Assembly (NCBI RefSeq): GCF_002777255.1
Contig: NZ_CP017634.1
Span: 5,096,903 to 5,160,902 of the forward strand
Direction: 5' to 3'
DNA: 64,000 nucleotides
DNA from: Candidatus Formimonas warabiya
GTDB taxonomy: Bacteria; Bacillota; Dehalobacteriia; Dehalobacteriales; Dehalobacteriaceae
Made by a program: the position numbers and the translations under genes. Under the pieces are notes generated by a model. It searched no databases. It had not been told where the DNA came from and saw only the letters and a list, made by a program, of their open reading frames with translations. This document shows, in pieces, positions 30,983-39,337 of the stretch (position 1 is the stretch's first letter; every line of letters starts with the position of its first letter).

Positions 30983-31870
30983 GTGGATGGGAAGAATGGA
31001 AAAAAGAAATGGGCAGCCAGAAGAGAAAGTATGGGCCGGGCGTGGTATAAGTTTTCCCGCCATAAGCTGTCCCTATTTGGCTTGGCGGTGGTCCTGGCCG
31101 TAATCTTTATGGCCCTGTTCGCCCAGTATGTGGTACCCTATCCCAAGCATGCCGGGGCTTTTGTTGACTTGGGTCAGGCCGGGCAGGCGCCGGGAGGGGG
31201 GCACCTGCTGGGCACGGATCAATACGGCAGAGATGTGTTCAGCCGGATTCTCTTTTCCTTTCGCGGGGCCATCGTCATGGGCTTGGGGGTGCTGGTGGTG
31301 GCGGTACCTGTGGGCGTCGTCCTGGGTTTGATTGCCGGTTATTTTCAGGGATCCTTTGTGGAACCGTTGATCATGCGCACGGTGGATATCTTTTTGGCCT
31401 TGCCCCCCCTGGTTTTGGCTTTGGCAGTGTCGGCCGTGCTGCGCCCTACCCTTTTTAATTCCATGATGGCCGTGTCTTTTGCCTGGTGGGCCTGGTATAC
31501 GCGTCTCTCCTACAGCATGGCTTCCTCGATTCGCAATGAATTCTATATTCAATCGGCAGAACTGATTGGGGCCGGCCAAATTCATATCCTGCTGCGGGAA
31601 ATACTGCCCAACTGCCTGGCGCCTATTCTGACCAAGATGACGCTGGACATGGGGTGGGTGATTCTCATCGGGGCTTCTTTGAGTTTCGTGGGCATGGGGG
31701 AGCAGCCCCCCAAACCGGCTTTGGGCACCATGGTGGCCGACGGGGCCCAGTATTTGCCCCATATGTGGTGGCTGGCGGTCTTTCCCGCCCTTGCCATCAT
31801 GATCATTGTCCTGGCTTTTAATCTAGTGGGGGACGGGGTAAGGGATATGCTCAGTACGGAGGAGGTATAA
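30983..31870 (+). CDS. ABC transporter permease, DppC type
   Basis: Second membrane subunit, 295 residues. Six hydrophobic segments are visible starting at LFGLAVVLAVIFMALFA (about 30-46), after a basic cytoplasmic N-terminus. HLLGTDQYGRDVFSRILF (about 73-90) is the family signature, and the EAA loop is SAELIGAGQIHILLREILPN (about 192-211). GTG at 30983 directly follows the previous stop codon and has GGGGGGAAAA before it; coding sequence upstream in this frame overlaps dppB and is not needed. Confidence 0.93.
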   Translation: MDGKNGKKKWAARRESMGRAWYKFSRHKLSLFGLAVVLAVIFMALFAQYVVPYPKHAGAFVDLGQAGQAPGGGHLLGTDQYGRDVFSRILFSFRGAIVMGLGVLVVAVPVGVVLGLIAGYFQGSFVEPLIMRTVDIFLALPPLVLALAVSAVLRPTLFNSMMAVSFAWWAWYTRLSYSMASSIRNEFYIQSAELIGAGQIHILLREILPNCLAPILTKMTLDMGWVILIGASLSFVGMGEQPPKPALGTMVADGAQYLPHMWWLAVFPALAIMIIVLAFNLVGDGVRDMLSTEEV

Positions 31871-31873
31871 GAG

Positions 31874-32890
31874 ATGGATGGAGACCCGATTCTCTCTATT
31901 GAAGACCTGCACGTATGGTTCAAGGTATACGGAGGCGTGATGAAAGTATTAGAGGGAGCATCTTTAACAGTAGGGCTGGGGGAAAGAGTGGGGTTGGTGG
32001 GAGAAAGCGGCTGTGGTAAAACCACCACCATGAAGGCTGTACTGAGAATTTTATCTAAACAGGCGGTGGTCCCGGCCGGGCGGATTTTGTTTCAAGGCCG
32101 GGATGTGCTGAAAATGAGGGGCAGAGAGCTTCAGGCCCTGCGGGGACAAAAATTATCTATGATCTTTCAGGACCCTACGGCATCTCTAAACCCAGTTTTT
32201 ACCATTGGGGAGCAAATCAGGGATGCCATCAAATATTCCGGATTTGTGTCCAGGAACGGTCCCAAAGCCCGCGATATCGCCGTTCAGGCGCTCCGCGATT
32301 GTGCCATGCCGGACCCGGAGCGGATTATGAACAATTATCCTTTTCAGCTCAGCGGGGGGATGCGGCAAAGAGTGTGCATTGCCACCGCCCTCGCTACAGC
32401 CGGCAGTCTGTTGGTTGCCGACGAACCGACAACGAATCTGGACGTGACCATTCAGGACCAGGTCTTAGAACTGATGCACTCTTTAGTGCAAGAGAAAGGA
32501 ACCTCCTTCATTCTCATTACCCACTCTTTGGGGGTGGCCCGGGAGATGACGGACCGGATTTACGTGATGTATGCGGGAAGAATGGTGGAGGTAGCCCCCA
32601 CAGAGGTGATTTTTGAACATCCGTGCCATCCCTATACCCAGGGGCTGCTTCATTCCATTCCCAAGCTGACGGGTGAGGGCATGATGGAGGGCATTCCCGG
32701 CCGGCTGCCCAGTTATTTGAACCCTCCCTCCGGCTGCCGTTTTTATCCCCGCTGTGCCCAAGTGCTGCCGGAATGTCAGGCCCAAAAACCGCCTCTTTTT
32801 GAAATCGCCAAGGGCCACCAGGTGGCTTGTTTCCGGTATCAGAACCAAAGTGCCGGTAGCCCGGGGGAAGGATGTGAGTGCATTGGCTGA
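31874..32890 (+). CDS. ABC transporter ATPase, DppD type
   Basis: ATP-binding subunit of the importer, 338 residues. Walker A is GESGCGKTT (about 42-50), the signature LSGGMRQRV (about 158-166), Walker B LLVADEPTT (about 177-185), and the switch His is in LITHSLG. The C-terminal oligopeptide-transporter tail has CRFYPRCAQVLPEC, cysteines that in relatives can bind a 4Fe-4S cluster. The last 17 bases overlap the start of the second ATPase gene, so the two are translationally coupled. Confidence 0.95.
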   Translation: MDGDPILSIEDLHVWFKVYGGVMKVLEGASLTVGLGERVGLVGESGCGKTTTMKAVLRILSKQAVVPAGRILFQGRDVLKMRGRELQALRGQKLSMIFQDPTASLNPVFTIGEQIRDAIKYSGFVSRNGPKARDIAVQALRDCAMPDPERIMNNYPFQLSGGMRQRVCIATALATAGSLLVADEPTTNLDVTIQDQVLELMHSLVQEKGTSFILITHSLGVAREMTDRIYVMYAGRMVEVAPTEVIFEHPCHPYTQGLLHSIPKLTGEGMMEGIPGRLPSYLNPPSGCRFYPRCAQVLPECQAQKPPLFEIAKGHQVACFRYQNQSAGSPGEGCECIG

Positions 32891-33854
32891 GGATGTCGTG
32901 GTCGTACACAATCTGCAGAAATACTTTCCTGCCCATAAAAAGAATTTGTTTGTCCGGGCGGTAGACGGCATTGATTTTACCGTGCGCAAAAACGAGGTGG
33001 TGGGGCTGGTAGGTGAGTCAGGCTCCGGTAAAAGTACCACTGCTTATCTGGTCATGGGCCTGTATGAACCTACCGCAGGCACCATTTCCTTTCAGGGACA
33101 GGACATTTCCCTTTCTGCAAAAAAGAGAGCTTTGACGCTGAAAAAAGAGATTCAGATTGTTTTCCAGGACCCGGGTACCTCTCTCAACCCCCAAAGAACG
33201 GTGGGCCAAATACTGGGCATGCCTTTGCGGGTGCACAAGGTGGTCCCGGAAAAGGATTTGGAGGAAAAGATTGCCTTGCTTTTGGATATGGTGGGTCTCC
33301 CGGAAGATTATATTTACAAATATTCCCGGACCCTGGGCGGGGGAGAGCGGCAGCTGGTCGCCATCGCCAGGGCCCTCGCCACAGATCCTTCCCTGATTGT
33401 ACTGGATGAACCCACATCAGCTCTGGATGTTTCCGTGCAGGCAAAAATTATTGGTACGTTAATGCGTTTGAGGGAGCAGCTGGGGATGTCCTACTTGTTT
33501 ATTACCCATGACATGAGCCTGATGAGAAATATTGCCGATCGGATTGCGATCATGTATCTGGGCAAGATTGTGGAAATGGCGCCTGCCCGGGACTTCTTTC
33601 AAAGGCCGCTCCACCCCTATACCCAAATGCTATTGTCATCCATTCCCGTGGTGTTGAAGGCGGAGCAGGAATTAAAACCACAGCGGATCCGTTCCCAGGG
33701 GGAGATTCCCAGTCCCGTGCATATTCCCCCGGGCTGCCGGTTCCATACCCGGTGTCCCCAAGCCGGCCCTATTTGTTTGCAAGAGGAACCTGAAATGATG
33801 GAGGCCTTTCCCGACCATAGAGTGTGCTGCCACCTTTGTCATAAAGCCAATTAA
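32874..33854 (+). CDS. ABC transporter ATPase, DppF type
   Basis: Second ATP-binding subunit, 326 residues from GTG at 32874, which has GGGGGAAGGA just upstream; the frame is open further upstream within dppD, but that part has no ATPase homology. Walker A is GESGSGKST, Walker B LIVLDEPTS, and the switch His is in FITHDMS. The ABC signature reads LGGGERQLV instead of LSGGQ. The substitution of the signature serine would weaken that ATP site, leaving the DppD side as the stronger one. The C-terminal CRFHTRCPQAGPIC tail is present. Confidence 0.93.
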   Translation: MSALAEDVVVVHNLQKYFPAHKKNLFVRAVDGIDFTVRKNEVVGLVGESGSGKSTTAYLVMGLYEPTAGTISFQGQDISLSAKKRALTLKKEIQIVFQDPGTSLNPQRTVGQILGMPLRVHKVVPEKDLEEKIALLLDMVGLPEDYIYKYSRTLGGGERQLVAIARALATDPSLIVLDEPTSALDVSVQAKIIGTLMRLREQLGMSYLFITHDMSLMRNIADRIAIMYLGKIVEMAPARDFFQRPLHPYTQMLLSSIPVVLKAEQELKPQRIRSQGEIPSPVHIPPGCRFHTRCPQAGPICLQEEPEMMEAFPDHRVCCHLCHKAN

Positions 33855-33867
33855 CCCCCTTTTTTCA

Positions 33868-33891
33868 GCCGGACCCACGTGTCCGGCCTTC
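33868..33891 (+). terminator. Terminator of the Hyu/Dpp operon
   Basis: GCCGGAC-CCACGT-GTCCGGC (33868-33874 and 33881-33887), followed by CTTCTT. The stem is strong but the T-tract is broken. Confidence 0.7.
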
Positions 33892-33940
33892 TTCTGGTGC
33901 CAGGCACTTAACTTATTAAGTCATTTTTTTATCGCTATTC

Positions 33941-33969
33941 TTGATTATTTGAGATATTCTTTGTATAAT
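33941..33969 (+). promoter_or_regulatory. Sigma-A promoter of the polyamine cluster
   Basis: TTGATT (33941-33946), a 17-base spacer and TATAAT (33964-33969), 45 bases before the first gene. Just upstream, ACTTAACTTATTAAGT (about 33,907-33,922) has partial dyad symmetry and could be an operator. Confidence 0.8.
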
Positions 33970-34013
33970 TCTCATTATTGAATTATTAAAAAAGAATTTG
34001 GGGGGGCGTTGAG

Positions 34014-35213
34014 ATGGGAAAAGCTTTAATTATTGGCGCCGGTGGTGTTGCCAGTGTTGCGATACATAAATGTTGCCAGAATCCGGAGGTTTTCGAAGAA
34101 ATCTGCATAGCAAGCAGAACTGTCTCAAAATGCGAAGCGATAAAAAATAAATTAGCCGGAGGCCGCACAAAAATTCATACTGCTCAACTTGACGCTGATA
34201 ATACGGATATGGTAATTGACTTAATAAAGAGCTTTAGGCCGGATATTGTGATGAACCTCGCTCTCCCTTATCAGGACTTGTCAATTATGGATGCCTGCCT
34301 TGCAACTGGTGTTGATTATGTTGATACTGCGAATTATGAACCGCCAGATACGCCCAAATTTGAATATAAATGGCAGTGGGCATATCGAGAGAAATATAAA
34401 CAGGCAGGTATCACCGGGTTGTTAGGGAGTGGTTTTGACCCCGGTGTTACGGGCGTTTTTTGCGCATATGCCCAAAAACATTACTTTGATGAAATTCATT
34501 ATATCGATATTGTTGATGCCAATGCAGGCGATCATGGATATCCCTTTGCGACAAATTTTAACCCTGAAATTAATATCCGCGAAGTAACAGCTAAAGGCAG
34601 GTACTTTGACAACGGTGCATGGATAGAGACAGCCCCCCTTTCTGTGAAAAAGGTCTATGATCTTCCAGAGATCGGTCCTAAAAACATCTATCTGATGTAC
34701 CATGAAGAATTAGAGTCTTTAGCTATTCATATCAAAGGAATCAAGCGCATAAGATTTTGGATGACTTTTTCAGACAATTATCTTAATCATTTACGGGTGC
34801 TACAAAATGTTGGCATGACCTCGATTGAACCCATTGATTTTGAGGGACATTCCATCATACCTTTGCAATTTTTAAAGGCGGTTCTTCCGGATCCTGCATC
34901 CCTTGGCCCGAGAACAAAGGGGAAAACAAATATCGGTTGTATTATTCAAGGTTTAAAAGACGGCAAGCCGAGGACCTATTATGTTTACAACGTTTGTGTT
35001 CATGAGGAATGTTATGCAGAAGTTGGTTCACAAGCAATTTCCTACACCACAGGGGTCCCGGCCATGATAGGTGCCATGTTAACCTTAAAAGGCATCTGGA
35101 AAAAGCCTGGTGTTTTCAATGTGGAAGAATTTGATCCGGATCCGTTTATGGAAGCTTTGAATCAATATGGGCTACCGTGGCAAGAGGATTTTTCACCCAC
35201 TCTTCTTGATTGA
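34014..35213 (+). CDS. Carboxynorspermidine/carboxyspermidine synthase (saccharopine dehydrogenase family)
   Basis: NADPH-dependent reductive condensation of aspartate semialdehyde with a diamine (putrescine or diaminopropane, possibly agmatine) to a carboxy-polyamine. It has 399 residues. The dinucleotide-binding fold starts ALIIGAGGVASVAIHKC (about 4-20). CIASRTVSKCEAIKNKL and DYVDTANYEPPD follow. GLLGSGFDPGVTGVFCAYAQ (about 139-158) is typical of the LYS9/carboxynorspermidine synthase branch. The ATG follows GGGGGG. It overlaps or abuts the decarboxylase gene, its natural partner. The amine acceptor cannot be read from sequence. Confidence 0.92.
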   Translation: MGKALIIGAGGVASVAIHKCCQNPEVFEEICIASRTVSKCEAIKNKLAGGRTKIHTAQLDADNTDMVIDLIKSFRPDIVMNLALPYQDLSIMDACLATGVDYVDTANYEPPDTPKFEYKWQWAYREKYKQAGITGLLGSGFDPGVTGVFCAYAQKHYFDEIHYIDIVDANAGDHGYPFATNFNPEINIREVTAKGRYFDNGAWIETAPLSVKKVYDLPEIGPKNIYLMYHEELESLAIHIKGIKRIRFWMTFSDNYLNHLRVLQNVGMTSIEPIDFEGHSIIPLQFLKAVLPDPASLGPRTKGKTNIGCIIQGLKDGKPRTYYVYNVCVHEECYAEVGSQAISYTTGVPAMIGAMLTLKGIWKKPGVFNVEEFDPDPFMEALNQYGLPWQEDFSPTLLD

Positions 35214-35227
35214 GGTATAAATTAATT

Positions 35228-36367
35228 ATGAACATTGACTTCGGCGCCTTACCAACACCCTGCTATATTGTTGATGAAAGACTTCTGATAAAAAATCTTG
35301 AAATACTGCATTCTGTACAAGAACGTACAGGATGCAGTATTCTTCTTGCCTTAAAGGGATTTTCCATGTACGCAGTATTTCCATTAGTGAGCAAATACCT
35401 AAAAGGTATCACGTCAAGTTCATTATTTGAGGCGAGACTAGGGTTTGAAAAGATGGGGAAAGAAGTTCATGTTTATGCGCCGGCTTACGTGGAGCAGGAA
35501 TTTGACGAATTTCTTAACTATTGCGACCACATTGTTTTTAATTCTTTTGATCAGTGGAATCGATTCAAAGGCAAAGTAAAAAATTTTAATGCAAAAAAAA
35601 TAGCATGCGGCATCCGCGTAAATCCGGAATATTCGGAAATTGAAACACCTATTTATAATCCTTGTTATAAGCATTCAAGACTAGGAGTAACTTTGTCTAA
35701 TTTCAGACCTAAAGAGCTGGAGGGCATTGACGGACTTCATTTCCACACCATGTGCGAGCAAAATTCTGATACTCTGGAACGAACCATCAAAGTGGTTGAT
35801 GAAAAATTCGGGGCATATATTCAGAAAATGAAATGGCTTAATTTAGGTGGCGGCCATCATATCACCAGACCGGATTATGATCTGGAAACCCTTGTCCGTT
35901 CCATTTTATTTTTTAGGGACAAGTATGGAGTAGATATCTATTTAGAACCAGGTGAAGCTATTGCTTTGAATACTGGATTCCTTGTTGCCCAGGTTCTCGA
36001 TATTGTTGATAATGACATGAGAATCGCCATTTTGGATACTTCAGCAGCATGCCACATGCCTGATGTACTCGAAATGCCTTACAGACCCCATATTATTGAT
36101 GCGGGAAAGCCTGGTGAATATTCTTATACTTACCGGCTTGGCGGGCTTACTTGTCTCGCGGGAGATATTATTGGCGACTATTCTTTCACACAGCCTTTAA
36201 AACCTGGTGACAGGCTGGTGTTTTGTGATATGGCCCACTATACAATGGTTAAGAACAATATGTTCAATGGTGTAAACCTTCCTTCAATCGCACTTTACAA
36301 CGAAGCAGAAGGCATTAAAATCATCAGACAATTTACTTATGAAGATTATATATCCCGGTTATCCTGA
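35228..36367 (+). CDS. nspC: Carboxynorspermidine/carboxyspermidine decarboxylase
   Basis: PLP enzyme of the alanine-racemase fold that removes the carboxyl group to give norspermidine or spermidine. It has 379 residues. LPTPCYIVDERLLIKNLEIL (about 7-26) starts the barrel, and LLALKGFSMYAVFP (about 41-54) carries the PLP lysine. HSRLGVTLSNF and HFHTMCEQ are in the barrel, GGGHHITRPDYD binds phosphate, and DTSAACHMPDVLEMPYRP is typical of NspC. ATG at 35228 lies 11 bases behind GAGG; a TTG at 35210 overlapping the previous stop is a less likely start. Confidence 0.93.
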   Translation: MNIDFGALPTPCYIVDERLLIKNLEILHSVQERTGCSILLALKGFSMYAVFPLVSKYLKGITSSSLFEARLGFEKMGKEVHVYAPAYVEQEFDEFLNYCDHIVFNSFDQWNRFKGKVKNFNAKKIACGIRVNPEYSEIETPIYNPCYKHSRLGVTLSNFRPKELEGIDGLHFHTMCEQNSDTLERTIKVVDEKFGAYIQKMKWLNLGGGHHITRPDYDLETLVRSILFFRDKYGVDIYLEPGEAIALNTGFLVAQVLDIVDNDMRIAILDTSAACHMPDVLEMPYRPHIIDAGKPGEYSYTYRLGGLTCLAGDIIGDYSFTQPLKPGDRLVFCDMAHYTMVKNNMFNGVNLPSIALYNEAEGIKIIRQFTYEDYISRLS

Positions 36368-36483
36368 TAAATAAGCATTTATATGATAGGATATATGTAT
36401 ATAAATCAGCAATCTGCCTGTAAGGTTTTTGATGGATGATTTAACTAATGATAAAAGAGCCAGAAAAAACAAGGAGTATGGAT

Positions 36484-36672
36484 ATGGACTTTCTCAAAGG
36501 AATTTTAGATGTGATAGAGACTGATTACCCAGACAGATACGTGATGATGTTAGAGGATCGTACCCGGATCAAAACGTTGTTTTCAAATGAAGAATGGATA
36601 GACATATTGACAAAATCTAGGAATTCTTATGAAAGTCATCTTAAACGAATTAAAAAACAAGAAAACGTTTAA
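36484..36672 (+). CDS. Small protein of unknown function in the polyamine cluster
   Basis: About 62 residues from ATG 36484, seven bases behind AAGGAG; in-frame ATGs at 36478 and 36448 are also possible. The sequence MDFLKGILDVIETDYPDRY, then a charged middle (LEDRTRIKTLFSNEE) and basic end, is compact and soluble with no membrane segment. I recognise no family. It sits between the decarboxylase gene and a hairpin repeat. Whether it is translated is uncertain; the ribosome binding site and its acidic, helix-rich composition are the only evidence. Confidence 0.45.
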   Translation: MDFLKGILDVIETDYPDRYVMMLEDRTRIKTLFSNEEWIDILTKSRNSYESHLKRIKKQENV

Positions 36673-36748
36673 CCTATGTGATCATCAAGCAGAGAATAAG
36701 GTTGATTGGAATAAGGTTAAATTTTTCGCTTGGCAAGAAGTGAAATGT

Positions 36749-36797
36749 CCAGGGGACGGGGTGTGCGCCCTTGTGTGGCGCACACTGCGTCCCCTGG
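36749..36797. repeat. Large GC-rich hairpin bounded by GGGGAC/GTCCCC
   Basis: The 21-base arms (36749-36769 and 36777-36797) pair with only two or three mismatches around CTTGTGT: CCAGGGGACG...GGTGTGCGCC against GGCGCACAC...GTCCCCTGG. There is no T-run. It looks like a REP-type element. The rest of 36,673-36,963 shows only the leader of the next gene. Confidence 0.65.
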
Positions 36798-36963
36798 TAT
36801 ATTCCAGAGTAAAACTCCTCGGTGGCTGCGGGAATGAGGAAGTCATTTTTTCTGGCCAAGTGTATTGATAAATCCCTGCTAACATGTTAAATTATGTTTG
36901 CTTTACTATTTTTAAAAAAGATCCCCATGATTAACTGAAAGAAAGATAGGGCGGTGTTTAATC

Positions 36964-38415
36964 ATGAAGCTTTCCCAAAATATTGCCCCGATTTTAGACG
37001 CGCTCGACAAATATAAGAAAAATAGAGTGGTTCCTTTTGATGTTCCTGGTCATAAGCAGGGTAAGGGAAACTTAATGCTCAGAGATTTTCTGGGGGAAAG
37101 ATGCCTATCTGTTGACGTAAATTCTATGAAGCCTTTAGATAATCTTTGCCATCCGGTATCTGTAATAAAAGACGCAGAGGATTTAGCAGCCGAGGCATTT
37201 GGATGCGACAATGCGTTTTTTATGGTCAACGGCACAACTTGCTCTGTTCAAGCCATGATTATGAGCGTATGCAAGGATGGGGACAAAATAATTATGCCGC
37301 GAAACGTTCACCGCAGTGCCATTAATGCTGTTATTCTAACCGGTGCCATTCCGGTTTATGTCAGTCCGGGAATTAACAGTGAATTGGGCATCCCTCTTGG
37401 CATGTCTATGAGAGATCTTGAACAGGCGATTTTAACAAACCCGGAGGCAAAGGCTGTTTTTGTTAACAATCCTACCTATTATGGAATTTGCTCGGATTTG
37501 AAAGGTATAATTGAGCTTGCCCACAAACACAATATGCTTGTACTTGCGGATGAAGCCCATGGCACCCACTTTTATTTTGGCGAAGGCATGCCGGCTGCCG
37601 CCATGCACCTGGGCGCTGATATGTCCGCGGTCAGTGTGCATAAAACCGGAGGGTCCCTTACGCAAAGTTCTCTGCTGTTGGTCAATGCAAAGCGCGTTAA
37701 TCCCGGACATGTCCGAACGACCATAAATCTGACCCAAACTACCAGCGGCTCCTATCTGCTCCTTGCCTCGTTGGACATTGCCCGCAAAAATCTTGCCATC
37801 AACGGTAAGGATATTTTCGCCAAGGTACTTGAGCTCTCTGAATACGCCAGACAAGAGGTCAATTCAATTGGTGGGTACTATGCTTTTTCCGAAGAACTTG
37901 TTAACGGTGACACGGTTTTTGCTTTCGATCGGACAAAGCTGAGCATGCACACCCTGAGCATCGGCCTGGCCGGGATCGAAGTTTATGACATCCTGAGGGA
38001 TGAGTATTCCATACAGATTGAATTTGGGGATATTGGGAATATTCTGGCGATTATTTCCGTGGGGGACACCTATTTTGCCATAGAACGTCTTGTCGCCTCC
38101 TTGACGGAAATTAAACGGCTCCGCTCCAAAAATAGGTCGGGCATGTTTGACCATGAGTATATTTCACCAGTGGTGAAACATTCCCCCAAGGCCGCATTTT
38201 ATGCGCCCAAGAAAAGGGTTGCCATTGCCGACAGCAAGCACGAGGTCAGCGGTGAATTTGTAATGTGCTATCCTCCGGGAATTCCCATATTAGCACCTGG
38301 AGAGATGATTACCGAGGAAGCGATAGAATATATTCAATACTCTAAGCAAAAGGGATGCCTGCTCACTGGAGCTGAGGATATGGAAATGCAGTTTATTAAT
38401 GTATTAGATTTATAG
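36964..38415 (+). CDS. speA: Arginine/lysine/ornithine decarboxylase (SpeA-type, fold type I)
   Basis: PLP-dependent basic amino-acid decarboxylase, the B. subtilis SpeA/YaaO type, that would make agmatine, cadaverine or putrescine. The protein has 483 residues. VPFDVPGHKQGKGN (about 23-36) is at the start, FFMVNGTTCSVQAMIMSV (about 84-101) is in the PLP pocket, ADEAHGTHFYFG (about 190-201) has the PLP-pairing Asp, and SVHKTGGSLTQSS (about 224-236) the Schiff-base Lys. APGEMITEEAIEYI is in the C-terminal domain. Arginine is the likeliest substrate in this company but ornithine and lysine cannot be excluded. Confidence 0.9.
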   Translation: MKLSQNIAPILDALDKYKKNRVVPFDVPGHKQGKGNLMLRDFLGERCLSVDVNSMKPLDNLCHPVSVIKDAEDLAAEAFGCDNAFFMVNGTTCSVQAMIMSVCKDGDKIIMPRNVHRSAINAVILTGAIPVYVSPGINSELGIPLGMSMRDLEQAILTNPEAKAVFVNNPTYYGICSDLKGIIELAHKHNMLVLADEAHGTHFYFGEGMPAAAMHLGADMSAVSVHKTGGSLTQSSLLLVNAKRVNPGHVRTTINLTQTTSGSYLLLASLDIARKNLAINGKDIFAKVLELSEYARQEVNSIGGYYAFSEELVNGDTVFAFDRTKLSMHTLSIGLAGIEVYDILRDEYSIQIEFGDIGNILAIISVGDTYFAIERLVASLTEIKRLRSKNRSGMFDHEYISPVVKHSPKAAFYAPKKRVAIADSKHEVSGEFVMCYPPGIPILAPGEMITEEAIEYIQYSKQKGCLLTGAEDMEMQFINVLDL

Positions 38416-38427
38416 GGGGTATGGATA

Positions 38428-39282
38428 ATGGAATTATGGTACACGGAGGAACATACCGACACAGTCCGTTTTTCAATTAAGGTAAAAGAGCAATTATACA
38501 GTGCAAAAAGCCCGTTCCAGCAAATTGATGTGTTTAACTCAGAGGAATTTGGCGTGATTTTAACTATTGACGGATTGATGATGGTTACTCAAAAGGATGA
38601 ATTTATCTACCATGATATGATTGCCCATGTTCCCATGGCGACAAATCCCCAGATTGAAAAGGTACTTGTGATAGGTGCAGGCGACGGTGGCACGGTACGC
38701 GAGCTGACACGCTACCATGGGATCAAACAGATTGACATGGTTGAGATTGATCAGATGATTGTTGACGTTTGTCGCAAATATCTGCCTCAAACCGCTTCCA
38801 AGCTTGACGATCACAGGGTTAATCTATACTTTGAGGACGGGCTCAAATTTGTCCGCACCAAGGAAAATGAATATGATTTAATTGTTGTTGATTCCACTGA
38901 CCCCTTTGGACCTGGAGAGGGATTGTTTACCAAAGAGTTTTATGGTAATTGCTTCAAAGCGCTCAAAGATGACGGTATCCTGGTTAATCAGCATGAAAGC
39001 CCCTACTATGAATCTTATGCAAATTCCATGAAACACGCCCACAAACGGATTAAAGAGTTTTTCCCGGTTTGCAAGGTTTATCAGGCCCATATACCTTCTT
39101 ATCCGTCAGGGCATTGGCTCTTTGGTTTTGCCTCCAAAAAATACGACCCGATTACCGACTTCAATGCCAACGCATGGAACCAGCTTGAGTTGAAAACAAA
39201 ATATTATAACACGGAACTGCATATCGGGGCGTTTGCACTGCCCAATTATGTAAAGGAAATGCTTGAGGATAACAATGAATAG
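38428..39282 (+). CDS. speE: Polyamine aminopropyltransferase (spermidine synthase)
   Basis: Transfers an aminopropyl group from decarboxylated S-adenosylmethionine to a diamine. The 284 residues show the N-terminal beta domain (SPFQQIDVFNSEEFGVILTI, about 31-50), the binding loop GAGDGGTVREL (about 84-94, GGGDGG in most relatives), VEIDQMIVDVC (acidic ribose site), and VVDSTDPFGPGEGLF with the catalytic Asp region (about 152-166). It starts 12 bases after speA. No speD (AdoMet decarboxylase) is in the window, so the source of the aminopropyl donor is open. Two routes to spermidine therefore sit side by side. Confidence 0.93.
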   Translation: MELWYTEEHTDTVRFSIKVKEQLYSAKSPFQQIDVFNSEEFGVILTIDGLMMVTQKDEFIYHDMIAHVPMATNPQIEKVLVIGAGDGGTVRELTRYHGIKQIDMVEIDQMIVDVCRKYLPQTASKLDDHRVNLYFEDGLKFVRTKENEYDLIVVDSTDPFGPGEGLFTKEFYGNCFKALKDDGILVNQHESPYYESYANSMKHAHKRIKEFFPVCKVYQAHIPSYPSGHWLFGFASKKYDPITDFNANAWNQLELKTKYYNTELHIGAFALPNYVKEMLEDNNE

Positions 39283-39337
39283 TCATTCGCATGAGAATGC
39301 GATCATAATATTATTTTAATATAACGGGGTATGCTAT

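Noticed and set aside
31073..31762. Minus-strand open frame of 229 codons inside the DppC-type permease gene
   Set aside because: Rich in His, Gly and Gln as expected for a shadow of hydrophobic codons; no start signal and no domain.
28177..33854. Importer considered as a dedicated nickel transporter (NikABCDE)
   Set aside because: Family membership (SBP family 5 with DppBCDF-type subunits) covers both peptide and nickel importers. Linkage to hyuAB favours an organic substrate, and there is no urease or hydrogenase gene near.
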